A stretch of 64,000 nucleotides of DNA, taken from the NCBI GenBank assembly GCA_963745955.1, contig CAVUZI010000007.1:558001-622000 (forward strand), in the 5' to 3' direction. This document shows positions 38,346 through 47,326 of this stretch, in pieces. The DNA comes from Bog-756 sp963745955. GTDB lineage: Bacteria; Actinomycetota; Acidimicrobiia; Acidimicrobiales; RAAP-2. Position 1 is the stretch's first letter; each line of letters starts with the position of its first letter. The notes under the pieces were generated by a model. The model made no database searches and was not told the origin of the DNA. It saw only the letters and a list, made by a program, of their open reading frames with translations. The translations under genes were made by a program, and so were the position numbers.

Positions 38346-39053
38346 CTACCGGTCGGCGGGCGCCTCGACGACCACGAACGACACAGCTCGCCGATGGGTG
38401 AAGCCCAACCGTTCGTAGAGACGGATGGCCCCGGCGTTGTCACTGGCCGCGTGGAGGAAGGGGACCGCCCCGCGGTCCACGACGGACGATGCCACCGTTC
38501 GGACCAGGAGCTCGGCGAGGCCCTGGCCGCGGGAGCCGGGATCGGTGGCCACGGCGCTGATCTCGACGTACCCCGGCGGCTGCATGCGTTCGCCGGCCAT
38601 GGCCACGAGCCGGCCCTCCCGACGGACACCGATGTAGCCGCCGAACTCGACGGTGCGGGGAAGGAACGGACCGGGTCGGGCCTCGGCGGCCAGAGCGAGC
38701 GTGTCGGCGACGTCGCCCGCGCCGAGCGGTACCGGAGTGTCCTTCGGAGGTTGGCCTGGCGACACGACGGTGGAAGCCGGACGGAGGCGCTCACAGACCA
38801 TCTGGACACCCGACAGCTCGAGGAGCAGTCGCCAACCCCTCGGAAGCGTCCCGATCGCTCCGGTGAGGGCCACCGTCCCTCCCCCACCGACCAGGCCGGC
38901 CATGACCCGCCAGTGCTCTTCCGTAGGGACTGCGGGGAAGCCACCGAAGGGCGAGACGTCAGGGTGGAAGCGCGCGGCCAGCGGGGTGACGGCACCCAGG
39001 TCCCGTTGGGGGCCTGCGACGGCCCACCACACAGGGTTGTCGAGCTCTGACAC
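38346..39053 (-). CDS. GNAT family N-acetyltransferase
   Basis: The C-terminal half carries the acetyl-CoA motif VATDPGSRGQGLAELLVRTV and the later ASDNAGAIRLYERLGFTHRR of FR47-like GNAT enzymes. The N-terminal half begins SELDNPVWWAVAGPQRDLG, the usual start of this actinobacterial subgroup, so I chose GTG 39053 (preceded by GGGAGC) instead of an ATG 123 bases upstream. 235 residues. The acceptor substrate is unknown. It is the last protein gene before the tRNA-integrated region. Confidence 0.88.
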   Translation of the reverse strand: MSELDNPVWWAVAGPQRDLGAVTPLAARFHPDVSPFGGFPAVPTEEHWRVMAGLVGGGGTVALTGAIGTLPRGWRLLLELSGVQMVCERLRPASTVVSPGQPPKDTPVPLGAGDVADTLALAAEARPGPFLPRTVEFGGYIGVRREGRLVAMAGERMQPPGYVEISAVATDPGSRGQGLAELLVRTVASSVVDRGAVPFLHAASDNAGAIRLYERLGFTHRRAVSFVVVEAPADR

Positions 39054-39260
39054 TGTTCTTGCTCCCGGTCGGATCGTGATCTGTTCCCACTGATCTTCGC
39101 GCTCGAGGCCGAGACGGCTCAGAAGTCCCGGGCGTGGTGGGCTTCGCCGCTGCCGCCCGGGCTGGGGCCACTCCACCCGCGGCGCCGGCAGCTTCCGGCG
39201 GCCGCGACGACGAGGGGCGTCCGTACAGCCACCCGGAACAGAGCCGATACGCTCCTCGAC

Positions 39261-39336
39261 GGGCCGTTAGCTCATCCGGTAGAGCAGGGGACTTTTAATC
39301 CCAAGGTGGCGAGATCGAGACTCGCACGGCCCACCA
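39261..39336 (+). tRNA. tRNA-Lys (anticodon TTT), CCA encoded
   Basis: A 76-base cloverleaf. The acceptor arms GGGCCGT and ACGGCCC pair perfectly. The D-arm is GCTC-ATCCGGTA-GAGC, the anticodon loop is CTTTTAA with anticodon TTT, the T-arm is GCGAG/CTCGC, and a genome-encoded ACCA ends it. The anticodon stem has one G-A mismatch at its base. The 3' half is the integration target of the adjacent element. Confidence 0.95.
39292..39336. repeat. attL: tRNA-Lys 3' end
   Basis: These 45 bases from the anticodon loop to CCA recur at 53427-53471 with one mismatch, and 37 of them at 60398-60434. The motif CGGTTTTTGCT follows the first two copies (39346-39356; 53516-53526). Confidence 0.92.
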
Positions 39337-39426
39337 GAACAGAGGCGGTTTTTGCTCCCGTCAATCTCTCCAGATAGGGTAAACCCAACAGCTTGCCCAA
39401 CAATTTTTTGGGGTCTGGAGGGGCCG

Positions 39427-40617
39427 ATGCCGGGGAGTCTGCGCCAGCGGCAGCCGAACGTGTGGGAACTGCGTGTCTTCCTCGGCCGTGACGACGCCGG
39501 CAAGGTCCGTCACCGCAACCTGACCTTCCGGGGCGGAAAGCGGGCAGCCGAGCGGGAACTGTCCCGACTGGTTTCCGAGGCCGAGACCGAGCCGGTCCCC
39601 CGGCCGGTGGTCGCCACGCCCCGCTGGAACGAGCGCACCACCATCAACGACGCTATCGAGGGGTGGAGGGACAACGGATGGGAGGACCTCTCGCCATCCA
39701 CCACCCGGCGGTACGAGAACATGTGGTTGAAGCACATCCACGACTCCATCGGGAAGCAGCGGCTGACCTCCCTCAGCCCCTTCGACGTCGAGAAGTACTT
39801 CCGGCGCCTGAAGGCCGATGGGCTGGCCGAGGCCAGTGTCCGGCAGATCCGTGCCCTCATGCACCGGGCCTGCCGACTGGCCCGAAAGTGGAGCGGCGGG
39901 ACCCTGCCCAACCCCATCGCCGACACCGAGCTCCCCACCTGGGCACTCGAGGAATCGCAATTGGTCCGGGCTCCGAGCCTCGACGAGGTGCGGGGTCTCA
40001 TCGCCACAGCGGACAGGCTCGATCCCAGCTTCGGGGCGGCGCTCCGGCTGGTGGCCGCCACCGGGATGAGGCGAGGCGAAGTGTGTGCCCTCCGCTGGGA
40101 CGACGTGGATCTCTCCGACGGCACCGTGCGAATCGGCCGGAGCGTGGTCGCCGCCAAGGGGGGTGCCGTTCTCAAGTCGCCGAAGACCCGGGCCAGCATC
40201 CGCACGGTGGCCATCGACCCCGATACCACCGCCATCCTCAAGCGTCTGCAGCTGGCCCAACGCTCGCTGGCCATGGCGTGCGGGTTGACGCTTGCCTCCG
40301 AGGCCTTCCTGTTCTCGTCGGAGCCTGGTGGACTGACCCCTCCGCACCCGGACGCCATGAGTCACACGTTCGCCATCATCCGGAACAAGGGGAAGATCGC
40401 CTCCGATGTGCACATGCACTCGCTGCGACACTTCCATGCTACCGTGCTCGACCCGGTCATCTCCGAGGCGCAGAAGCAGACCCGGCTCGGCTGGTCGACG
40501 GTCAAGATGGCCCGCCACTACACCGACTCCGTGCCCGAGGAGGACCGCCGGGCAGCGGCTCATGTGGGGAAGATACTGTCCTCGGGCGGCGCCAGGTCTC
40601 GTTCAGGGTCGGTCTGA
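39427..40617 (+). CDS. Tyrosine-type site-specific integrase
   Basis: This 396-residue recombinase has an N-terminal arm-binding domain (QPNVWELRVFLGRDDAGKVRH), a SAM-like core domain (TTINDAIEGWRDNGW..) and a C-terminal catalytic domain. The catalytic residues are Arg in GMRRGEVCALRW, His-x-x-Arg in HSLRHFHAT and Tyr in LGWSTVKMARHYTDSV. ATG 39427 follows GGAGGGG. It lies beside tRNA-Lys, the expected place for an enzyme that integrates at that tRNA. The gene looks intact. A TTGCCCAACAATT motif upstream (39393-39405) resembles TTGACCCAACAATT at the element right ends and may be an arm site. Confidence 0.95.
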   Translation: MPGSLRQRQPNVWELRVFLGRDDAGKVRHRNLTFRGGKRAAERELSRLVSEAETEPVPRPVVATPRWNERTTINDAIEGWRDNGWEDLSPSTTRRYENMWLKHIHDSIGKQRLTSLSPFDVEKYFRRLKADGLAEASVRQIRALMHRACRLARKWSGGTLPNPIADTELPTWALEESQLVRAPSLDEVRGLIATADRLDPSFGAALRLVAATGMRRGEVCALRWDDVDLSDGTVRIGRSVVAAKGGAVLKSPKTRASIRTVAIDPDTTAILKRLQLAQRSLAMACGLTLASEAFLFSSEPGGLTPPHPDAMSHTFAIIRNKGKIASDVHMHSLRHFHATVLDPVISEAQKQTRLGWSTVKMARHYTDSVPEEDRRAAAHVGKILSSGGARSRSGSV

Positions 40618-40872
40618 GGCCGCATCCAAATACTCGGGTGGGTTAAGGCCCCGGAGAGCTCCTCCAGCGGCATCACCGGCAGTCCGTCCAGCAGCCTCTG
40701 CACGGAACGCCTGGGAATGCGGATCCTGCGGCCGATCCGAAAGATCGGGAGGGGAAACGTTCCCTCCTTGATGGACCGGTAAAGCGTCGAGCGAGTCTCG
40801 CCCAACAAATTGGCGGCCTCCTCGACACTGAGTAGGGGGTTTGGGGGTCTTGGTTGCTGGGTGGATTCGCAT
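40560..40872 (-). CDS. Excisionase-like HTH protein (frame broken)
   Basis: The core, LLSVEEAANLLGETRSTLYR followed by SIKEGTFPLPIFRIGRRIRIPRRSVQRLLDGL, is a helix-turn-helix of the MerR-like excisionase group (HTH_17). The N-terminus from ATG 40872 (MRIHPATKTPKP) is in a different frame; one extra G in the GGGGG run at 40834-40838 explains it. It converges on the integrase and overlaps its last 58 bases, a common int-xis arrangement. It probably steers excision or regulates int. Confidence 0.75.
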
Positions 40873-40937
40873 CGATAAGTCTCCGGTCGTGCTCAATGCC
40901 AGGCGCTCTGCCATGGTCGCAGCGCATCCTCCTGATC

Positions 40938-41333
40938 GACGTCACCCGCAACGTCACCTTCGACCACGGCAGACAATTGGTCAGCAGAGGTTGACGCTGC
41001 CCGATGGCCGTGCTGAACATCACCCTGGCTGCGGGCAACGTCACCCTCTGCTCAGTCCAGCTCGCCGCCGACGTCACCCTTACGGGGAGGACCTCTATTT
41101 GTGGGTCCACTCAAGTCATGGAGCCATCGCGGGGCCGCAGGTGTACGCCCCGAAAGGCTCGCGGCCTCAGACTTGGTGCGGTTGACCGGTGTGGTCGATA
41201 GGCGGTGCTTCGTCCGGGTCGAAGGATGGCGTAGGCCCCCCTTCGAGAGGGGCCTACGCCAGGACAAGCACTCGGCTCCGCCAGACCGGGACAATGATTC
41301 CCACACACCTGCATCATCGATGCGAACGTCACC
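40938..41333. repeat. Scattered RACGTCACC repeats near the left end
   Basis: Copies at 40938, 40950, 41016 (AACATCACC variant), 41037, 41070 and 41325, all same orientation. Three more lie just inside the element B left end (53528, 53541, 53628). Spacings in the first cluster (12, 66, 21, 33, 255) are all multiples of three, as if from a decayed coding repeat, although stops interrupt every frame. No gene is supported between 40873 and 41478. Confidence 0.7.
41227..41261. terminator. Strong 13-bp hairpin
   Basis: Arms TGGCGTAGGCCCC (41227-41239) and GGGGCCTACGCCA (41249-41261) are perfectly complementary around a 9-base loop. There is no T-run on either side, so it may be a factor-independent-like stop or an IS end. 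It lies downstream of the truncated ATPase on the minus strand. Confidence 0.55.
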
Positions 41334-41478
41334 CTCGCCCGTCGCGAAACTCGGACCCGTGCTGGTGGCGGAGCCCGCCCGTAGGGCGGCACATCCTCGA
41401 GTGCAGATGTGTGGACATTTCTGTTCCGCTCCGGACCGGAGCCGACCCGTCGCCGTCCCCCCCGGTGGTCGGGCGGGC

Positions 41479-42552
41479 TCAATGTCCGCTCGGGCGCCGC
41501 TCTCCTTCCCCGTTCCGCTCCTCTGACCGAAGGGTCGTGACCATCGGAATACTCTGACGTGAGTCCCGCCCAGGGCGTCGTACAGATGGAGTATCGGCTC
41601 TCACCCGGCTTGATGCCGGGGGCGTTCCGCCGACCACCTGATCCCCAGGGATAACGTCCAAGGGGAGGGCCTCGCCGGTCATCACGCTTCGATCGATTCC
41701 CGCCCGGCCCCTTGTCACTTCGCCGTCGGTAGCAACCGTCTCTCCGGGTCGCACGATGAATCGATCCCCCACCATGAGCTGGCTGGTGGGTATCCGGCGC
41801 TCGTTGCCGACGAGGTCGACAACGGCCACGTCCCGGGCGCCGACCTCTGCCAGCGATCGCAGTGCATTCCCAGTACGTCGTCTCGACCACGCCTCGAAGT
41901 AGCGGCCGGCGAGCAGGAAGGTGGTCACACCGGCGGCAACGTCGAGGTAGATGGACCCGCCTCCGTGACGGAAGATCACGTCGATCGCCGGCTGGACGCC
42001 CCGGCCCCTGTCCTGCCAGAACATGGCGTACAGCGACCAGCCGGTGGCCGACAGGATTCCCAAGGACACCAGAGTGTCCATGGTCGAGGCCCCATGGCGT
42101 GCGGCGCGAAAGGCAGCGCTGTAAAAGGGCCAGGCGGCCCAGGTCAGCACGGGTGCGGCCAGGGCGACCATCAACCACTGCCAGCCGGTAAACCGGGTGA
42201 CCGGGATCAGCGAGAAGATGAGGGACAGGTCGCAGAGAGGCATGAACAGAAGGGCGGAGACCAGCAGCCTTCTGCCTAAGGCGTGCACCCTTCGGTCGAG
42301 CGCTTCCGACTCCCCGAGCACTGAGCCCATCTCGACGGGTTCGGCGGTGTAACCGGCGGCCTCCACGGCGTCGACCAGCATGTCAATCGATGCACCTGGC
42401 GGCAGAGCCACCGTGGCTCGCTCAGTTGCGTAGTTGACGCTGGCCTCAACGCCATCGATTTCATTGAGCCGACGTTGAATGAGGGCGGCACAGGCCCCGC
42501 AGGTCATTCCGCTGATAGAGAGCGAAACCTTGGTCGGCTCCAACGTGTTCAC
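41479..42552 (-). pseudogene. Copper-type P1B ATPase, truncated
   Basis: The N-terminus is a heavy-metal-associated domain with GMTCGACAALIQ. Several membrane helices and the actuator domain with VMTGEALPLDVIPGDQVVGGT follow. Homology stops near 41635. The last transmembrane helices (with the CPC-type metal site), the phosphorylation motif DKTGT and the nucleotide domain are all missing, replaced by 40 unrelated residues. It therefore cannot pump. The intact repressor gene upstream suggests a former copper-inducible pair cut by rearrangement; the sequence beyond resembles IS debris. Confidence 0.88.
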
Positions 42553-42576
42553 AACGGTGGATCCGCCTGATGCACC

Positions 42577-43014
42577 CTACACTCGCGCTTTGCGCTGGAG
42601 TCGATTCAGTGCTCGGCGCAGAGCTGATGCCTCCGAGTCGGAGAGGCCTTCCACGAAGCAGGACAATGCGGCATCAGGGTCGCTGCCCTCTCCCAGTGCC
42701 TTGCGCATGAGAACAGCGGTGTGGGCACCCTCGCTGCCAACGACTGCAAAGCGAATCGCTCGACCGTGCATCCTTCGTGTCAACATCCCCTTGTGGACCA
42801 GGCGATCGAGCACCGTGGCCACGGTCGTGTATGCGTACTCCGGAAGCTCACCGGCGACGTCTCGGACGGACAGCTCGCCATCCTTCGACTCCCAGAGGAT
42901 CTCCATCACCCGCCGCTCGAGCTCCCCGAGCCTGGCCACACCGCAGGTACAGTCGTCACAGCCACAGGGGTCACATGAGCACATCGGATTGGCACAGGCC
43001 GAGGTCGTACTCAT
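42577..43014 (-). CDS. CopY/BlaI-family metal-type repressor
   Basis: A 145-residue winged-helix repressor of the BlaI/MecI/CopY family (LGELERRVMEILWESKDGELSVRDV, YTTVATVLDRLVHKGMLTRR). It has an unusual Cys-rich N-terminus, CANPMCSCDPCGCDDCTCG, which could bind copper or another thiophilic metal. ATG 43014 follows a perfect AAGGAGGTGA. It lies 24 bases upstream of the truncated copper ATPase on the same strand, so it presumably controlled it. A BlaI-like dyad occurs at 45925-45941 in front of another gene pair. Confidence 0.88.
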   Translation of the reverse strand: MSTTSACANPMCSCDPCGCDDCTCGVARLGELERRVMEILWESKDGELSVRDVAGELPEYAYTTVATVLDRLVHKGMLTRRMHGRAIRFAVVGSEGAHTAVLMRKALGEGSDPDAALSCFVEGLSDSEASALRRALNRLQRKARV

Positions 43015-43140
43015 TGGATGAAGGTCACCTCCTTTCAGATCAATTCCTGTGTTCAGTTCTGCCGGGATTCTACGCTCCTTCACACCCGCTCGGGCCTTTG
43101 CATCAGGAACCCGAACGGAGCTCCAAAGGCTGATCCGGTG

Positions 43141-44177
43141 CCATCTCGGGGCATTGCAGTTAGCAAATGGGCCAAGACTGCCGGGGAGCACCTGGTCCGT
43201 GCCTCACCGGGCGCACTCGACCACCGCAGGTTCTGGGACGCCATGAATGCGATCAGCCCCGAGGACCTGGTCGAGATCGAGCGCCGCATCGTGGCCCGCA
43301 TGGTCGACGAGTACGAGGTCGACCTCTAGGGCTTGGTTCTCGACATGACCAACTTCGCCACCTACATCGATTCGGCCAATGACCGAGCCCCCATCGCTCA
43401 ACGGGGAAAGGCCAAGCAGAAGAGAAACGACTTCGTCTGGTCGGACTCGGTCTGGTGGTCTGCCGCGACGGGGGCGTCCCGCTCCTCAGCCACGCCTATG
43501 AGGGCAACCGCCACGACGTGACCCAGTTCGCCGACGTGGTGGGCGAACTCAGTGCGCGCTTCGGCGCCGTGGCCGAGCAGGGCGAGCTGACCGTGGTCTT
43601 CGACGCCGGTCAGGACTCAGAAGAGAATCTCGAGCTCATCGCCGCCGGTCCCCTGCACTTCGTCGGTTCGATACCGCCATCTGACCACCTCGACCTGATG
43701 GCGGTGCCCAAGAGCCGCTACAAGGTTGTCGATGCCGAGCGGTTCCCCGGGCTCAGCGCCTTCGAGGCGACCAAGGTCGTCTTCGGAGCCGAGTCCCGCT
43801 TCGTGGTCACCCACTCGCAGGACTTTCACGACGAGCAGGCGAGGGGATTCGAGCAGACGCTGGCCAAGGCCCGCCGTCAGTTGAGCGAGCTCGCCGGGCG
43901 CCTGGCCCGGGGTCGGGGTCGCAAGTCGCGGGCCCAGGTCGAGGCCGAGGTGGCCAAGATCGTGCGTCCCCGGTGGCTGAGCCGAGTCGTCTCGACCTCG
44001 CTGGTCGGCACCACGCCGTCTGAACTGCGCCTCAGCTGGCGGACCAAGCCCGCCGCCAAAGCCGCACTGGCCGACGAGTTGTTCGGCAAACGCATCATCT
44101 TCACCGATCGCGCTGCCTGGAGCGTGGCCGATGTCGTGACGGCCTATCGCTCCCAGTCACAGGTCGAGGCCGTAGAT
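43141..44177 (+). pseudogene. IS1634/IS4-type transposase remnant
   Basis: The protein pieces (HLVRASPGALDHRRFWDAM, LDMTNFATYIDSANDRAPIAQRG, VCRDGGVPLLSHAYEGNRHDV, VVFDAGQDSEENLE, AAWSVADVVTAYRSQSQVE) are consecutive parts of an IS1634-like DDE transposase. An in-frame TAG at 43327 and a one-base loss near 43432 interrupt it. The N-terminal quarter and the C-terminus are missing; it stops where the minus-strand DUF5134 gene begins. Non-functional. Confidence 0.85.
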
Positions 44178-44855
44178 CTAGGTCATGAGCAGAAGCATGA
44201 AGCCCATGGCGATGCACATCACGACATGACTGAGGTCCACCAGCCACGGAGTCGCAACGATCTCGTCGATCGCCACCACGGCGCCGGCCCCCCCCTCGGC
44301 ACGAACCTCTGGACGATCCGATCCGGCTGCACCAACCAGGGCGTAGGCCGGTGCATGGCTTCCGAAGTGTGATGCGCCCTTGTTGGGGGAGGCCAGCGTG
44401 AAGATGGCCGAGGCGAAGAGGACGAAGGCCACCATGAAGGCCAGCCCGGGATCGAGCTTCGGCCCGGTCGTCGAGGCTGACATCGACATGGCCCCAGCGG
44501 ATGATCCCAACGGGAACCAGTACATCAAAAGCATGGCGAAGTTCATGACGGCGTGGATCAGGGCGTGGGGAAGGTGGAGACCATAGGTCCGCACGGACTG
44601 GATGCTTTCCACCAGGAACCAGATCAAGAGGGCACCGAAGATGAGCTCCCAGACAGCACTTCGGCCAAAGGCCCAGTCGCCGACGAACATGCCGGCCATG
44701 GCCACCCCCATGAAGATGTGGGAGATCTCCACATCTCGCCCAGAGGGTCGGTGCGTCGCCAGTGAGAGAACCAGCAACGTGGAGCAGTAGGCGGCGACGG
44801 CCAGCATCAGCACACCGAAGAGGTAGTACAGCCACGAAGGCGTCGACATGGCCAT
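44178..44855 (-). CDS. DUF5134 membrane protein
   Basis: This 225-residue polytopic protein contains HIFMGVAMAGMFVGDWAFG and HALIHAVMNFAMLLMYWFP, typical of DUF5134, an actinobacterial family of unknown function with several histidine/methionine-bearing helices. The end VVMCIAMGFMLLLMT is also Met-rich. It follows the membrane gene upstream by six bases, so the two form an operon. The Met/His content and copper-type neighbours suggest a metal-related role, which is inference only. Confidence 0.8.
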   Translation of the reverse strand: MAMSTPSWLYYLFGVLMLAVAAYCSTLLVLSLATHRPSGRDVEISHIFMGVAMAGMFVGDWAFGRSAVWELIFGALLIWFLVESIQSVRTYGLHLPHALIHAVMNFAMLLMYWFPLGSSAGAMSMSASTTGPKLDPGLAFMVAFVLFASAIFTLASPNKGASHFGSHAPAYALVGAAGSDRPEVRAEGGAGAVVAIDEIVATPWLVDLSHVVMCIAMGFMLLLMT

Positions 44856-44861
44856 GGCCGA

Positions 44862-45869
44862 TCAGTCCTTCCCGGTCCCGGACAACGAAGCCGGTTCGGT
44901 CTCGCTCGGCGTTCTTCGGGTCGTCGTCAGGGGCCAGTAGGTCAAGGCCAAAAGAATGACCAGGAGACCGGAGTTGGGGTCAGTGGCACCGCCGGCCAGG
45001 ATTCCCCCGAAGTTCTGGACCGCCACCCAGATGAAGGCAAACACCACGATGGCCAGGACCACGGTCACTTGGGCGACTTGCGGTGGTCCGAACACCCCAG
45101 CGGCCGCGATGAGGCAGACGATGGCCAGGAGGACGGCCATGGTCGTCCCGTGATGGAGGAAGAGCGATTCAGAGGACCGGTCGATATGGGCGAGCCATCC
45201 CGGCTGTCCATTGTTGATCCCAGCCACCAGATCGTGAAGTGCCTGGGGCGAGCGACCCGAACCGACCAGCGACAAGATAGCCAAGACAGCCCACACCAAG
45301 GCCCAGATGATCCTGGCCGCGGTCAGACCAACCGTGCGGGCAGCGACAAAGGGCTTGTCGGACCCTTCGCTCGGCCACAACAGCACGGCAAGAACTGCGT
45401 AGAAGAGCACCCCGCCGGGTCCGCCTCCGAAAGGGGTGGCCCCGCCCACAAAGATCTCACCGGCGGACTCGCCGAACCACCAGACCCCGAGAGCCCAGGC
45501 GATGGAGAGCACCAAGGCGGGCTTGCAGGTTCTCTTGTAGACGATCCCGAAGGCGATCACGAACTGGATCGAGGCGAAGATCGCATTGCTCAGAATCGGC
45601 TGGTGGTAGACGTTGGAGGCGTTCCAGGTGACCGAGTGGTACACAATGCCCGGATTCCCGGCCGCCAGTCCGTTGAGCATTCCGCTGAATCCATTGGACC
45701 CACGGGTAAACATAAACGGCTGAAACTGCAGCGCCCCGTCCAGCAGCCACACGGTGGCCAAGACCAGTCGGAAGGTCCGCTGCAGATCCCTAGGCGGCAG
45801 GCTGGCGGCTCGCACCGTCCGTCTGCTGGTCGCCCGTTCGGCGCTCTCTTGCACGTTGGCAACGGTCAT
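44862..45869 (-). CDS. Polytopic membrane protein, unknown
   Basis: This protein of about 335 residues has roughly eight hydrophobic helices: RLVLATVWLLDGALQF near residue 37, then AIFASIQFVIAFGIVY, PALVLSIAWALGVWWFG, VLFYAVLAVLLW, ARIIWALVWAVLAILSLVG, TTMAVLLAIVCLIAAAGVFG, VTVVLAIVVFAFIWVAVQNFGG and LLVILLALTYW. I do not recognise a named family. ATG 45869 is preferred to GTG 45875. It is the first gene of a two-gene operon with the DUF5134 protein and is preceded by two inverted repeats (45907-45941). Confidence 0.78.
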   Translation of the reverse strand: MTVANVQESAERATSRRTVRAASLPPRDLQRTFRLVLATVWLLDGALQFQPFMFTRGSNGFSGMLNGLAAGNPGIVYHSVTWNASNVYHQPILSNAIFASIQFVIAFGIVYKRTCKPALVLSIAWALGVWWFGESAGEIFVGGATPFGGGPGGVLFYAVLAVLLWPSEGSDKPFVAARTVGLTAARIIWALVWAVLAILSLVGSGRSPQALHDLVAGINNGQPGWLAHIDRSSESLFLHHGTTMAVLLAIVCLIAAAGVFGPPQVAQVTVVLAIVVFAFIWVAVQNFGGILAGGATDPNSGLLVILLALTYWPLTTTRRTPSETEPASLSGTGKD

Positions 45870-45906
45870 CCCCACCCGCTTTCTGAGGAGGAATCGGTTG
45901 GTAGTT

Positions 45907-45941
45907 ACGACAGCTCGTCGTAGTTACTACCACTAGTAGTA
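45907..45941. promoter_or_regulatory. Two adjacent dyads, BlaI/CopY-like operator candidate
   Basis: ACGAC-N5-GTCGT (45907-45921) and TACTAC-N5-GTAGTA (45925-45941) are both perfect, share the same 5-base gap and have centres 19 bases apart, on one face of the helix. They lie about 40-70 bases upstream of the membrane-pair operon. TACTA/TAGTA half-sites recall BlaI-family operators, and a BlaI-family repressor is encoded 3 kb away. The 45942-46220 stretch holds no gene. Confidence 0.6.
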
Positions 45942-46223
45942 CGTGGGCACAACTGGACTCGCTGTAGGAGAGCTGGCCATTCCCGGGACAGCCACCCGCC
46001 ATTGCGCCTGCCGTGACAGGCCTGGACCATGGGGTCAGAATCACTTCGGACCTGGTGGGGTCAATACCCGAAATTTGTTCAGAGACTGGGTGCCCCTGGG
46101 CTGCCGGGATCAGCTGAGCGTTATCGACCCGTGGCGGATCGGCACGACGGTCGACGACCGAGTCTGAATCCACCTCTAACCGACACGTCTCCCTGTTGGT
46201 AAGTCTTCGTCCTTCTCAGTTGT

Positions 46224-46242
46224 AATGAGACTCAGTCTCATT
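46224..46242. promoter_or_regulatory. Perfect 19-bp palindrome before a metal-binding lipoprotein gene
   Basis: AATGAGACT-C-AGTCTCATT reads the same on both strands except the central base. It ends 13 bases before ATG 46256, overlapping the likely promoter start region. Position and symmetry are those of a metalloregulator box (Zur/Mnt type). No such regulator gene is in the element. Confidence 0.75.
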
Positions 46243-46255
46243 CTAGATTGCCAAC

Positions 46256-47221
46256 ATGACGACTCGAGACCAGACGAACAAAGGTCCCCACCGTCCACGC
46301 CGGTGGAGTTACACGATTATTGCGGTCGGCCTTCTGTGCACGGCCCTCCTGATGACGAGCTGTTCGAGCAATCCGACGGCAGCGGTCAAGCCCGGGGTGA
46401 TTCAGGCGGTCGGTGCTGAAAACGAATACGCAAATGTGCTCGGCCAGATCGGCGGCCGGTACGTCTCCGTGACGTCCATCCTCGACAATCCCAACACCGA
46501 TCCCCACACGTTTGAGGCGAGCACGAGTGTGGCCCAGGAGGTGAGCGCCGCCCAACTGATCGTGCAGAACGGGGTTGGCTATGACAGCTTCATGGACAAG
46601 ATCGAGTCGGCATCACCCAATCCCAACCGCAAGGTCATCGTGGCCCAGGACATCCTCGGTCTTCCCGACAGCACCCCGAACCCGCACCTCTGGTACGACC
46701 CGAAGACCATGCCGGCCGTGGCCAAGGCCATGGCTCACGACCTGTCAGAGCTCGATCCAAGTCACGCCGCTTATTTCCAATCGAGGCTGGCGTCCTTCGA
46801 CGCTTCGCTTCAACCGTGGTTTGCCGCCATCGCCAGCTTCAAAGCCAGGTACGGGGGAACGCCGGTCGCCGTGACTGAGCCGGTCGCCGACTACCTCCTC
46901 CAGGCCATGGGGGCCAGGATCCTCACCCCGTTCGCCTTCCAGGCCGACATCATGAACGGTGTCGACCCTTCACCGGAGGACGTCACGTTGGAGAACGGAT
47001 ACTTCACCAAGCACCAGGTCAAGGTGTTCTGCTACAACCAGCAGGTCGTCGACTCACTCACGACGTCGATTCGACACACCGCTCTGTCCAGCGGCGTCCC
47101 CGTCGTCGGCGTATACGAGACGATGCCCACCCCCGGCTACGACTACCAGTCCTGGATGATGGCAGAGGTGACTGCGATACAAGCCGCTGTCGAAAACGGG
47201 ACCTCGACGCAGCATCTTTAG
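46256..47221 (+). CDS. Zinc/manganese-type ABC substrate-binding lipoprotein
   Basis: This 321-residue protein is of the ZnuA/TroA cluster 9 family. A signal peptide ends in the lipobox LLMTSC (Cys36). Family landmarks are AENEYANVLGQIGG, DPHTFEAS and NPHLWYDPKTMPAVAKAMA, whose histidines are metal ligands in the family, and VTEPVADYLLQAMG. No Shine-Dalgarno is obvious, so translation may be leaderless. The permease and ATPase that usually accompany it are absent here, so it is either an orphan or serves a chromosomal transporter. The 19-bp palindrome just upstream implies metal control. Confidence 0.92.
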   Translation: MTTRDQTNKGPHRPRRWSYTIIAVGLLCTALLMTSCSSNPTAAVKPGVIQAVGAENEYANVLGQIGGRYVSVTSILDNPNTDPHTFEASTSVAQEVSAAQLIVQNGVGYDSFMDKIESASPNPNRKVIVAQDILGLPDSTPNPHLWYDPKTMPAVAKAMAHDLSELDPSHAAYFQSRLASFDASLQPWFAAIASFKARYGGTPVAVTEPVADYLLQAMGARILTPFAFQADIMNGVDPSPEDVTLENGYFTKHQVKVFCYNQQVVDSLTTSIRHTALSSGVPVVGVYETMPTPGYDYQSWMMAEVTAIQAAVENGTSTQHL

Positions 47222-47326
47222 TGGACTGGCGTTAGATCCGTCGGTCTCACCTGTCCCCTATCAATGACTCGAAGCACCTTATCTGCGTTGAGTGTCGGTG
47301 GCTGCTCGCGGTCGGCTAACTGAGTT

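Noticed and set aside
41111..42178. 355-codon minus-strand open frame across the ATPase region
   Set aside because: The ATPase frame carries clear HMA and actuator motifs; this one is a shadow.
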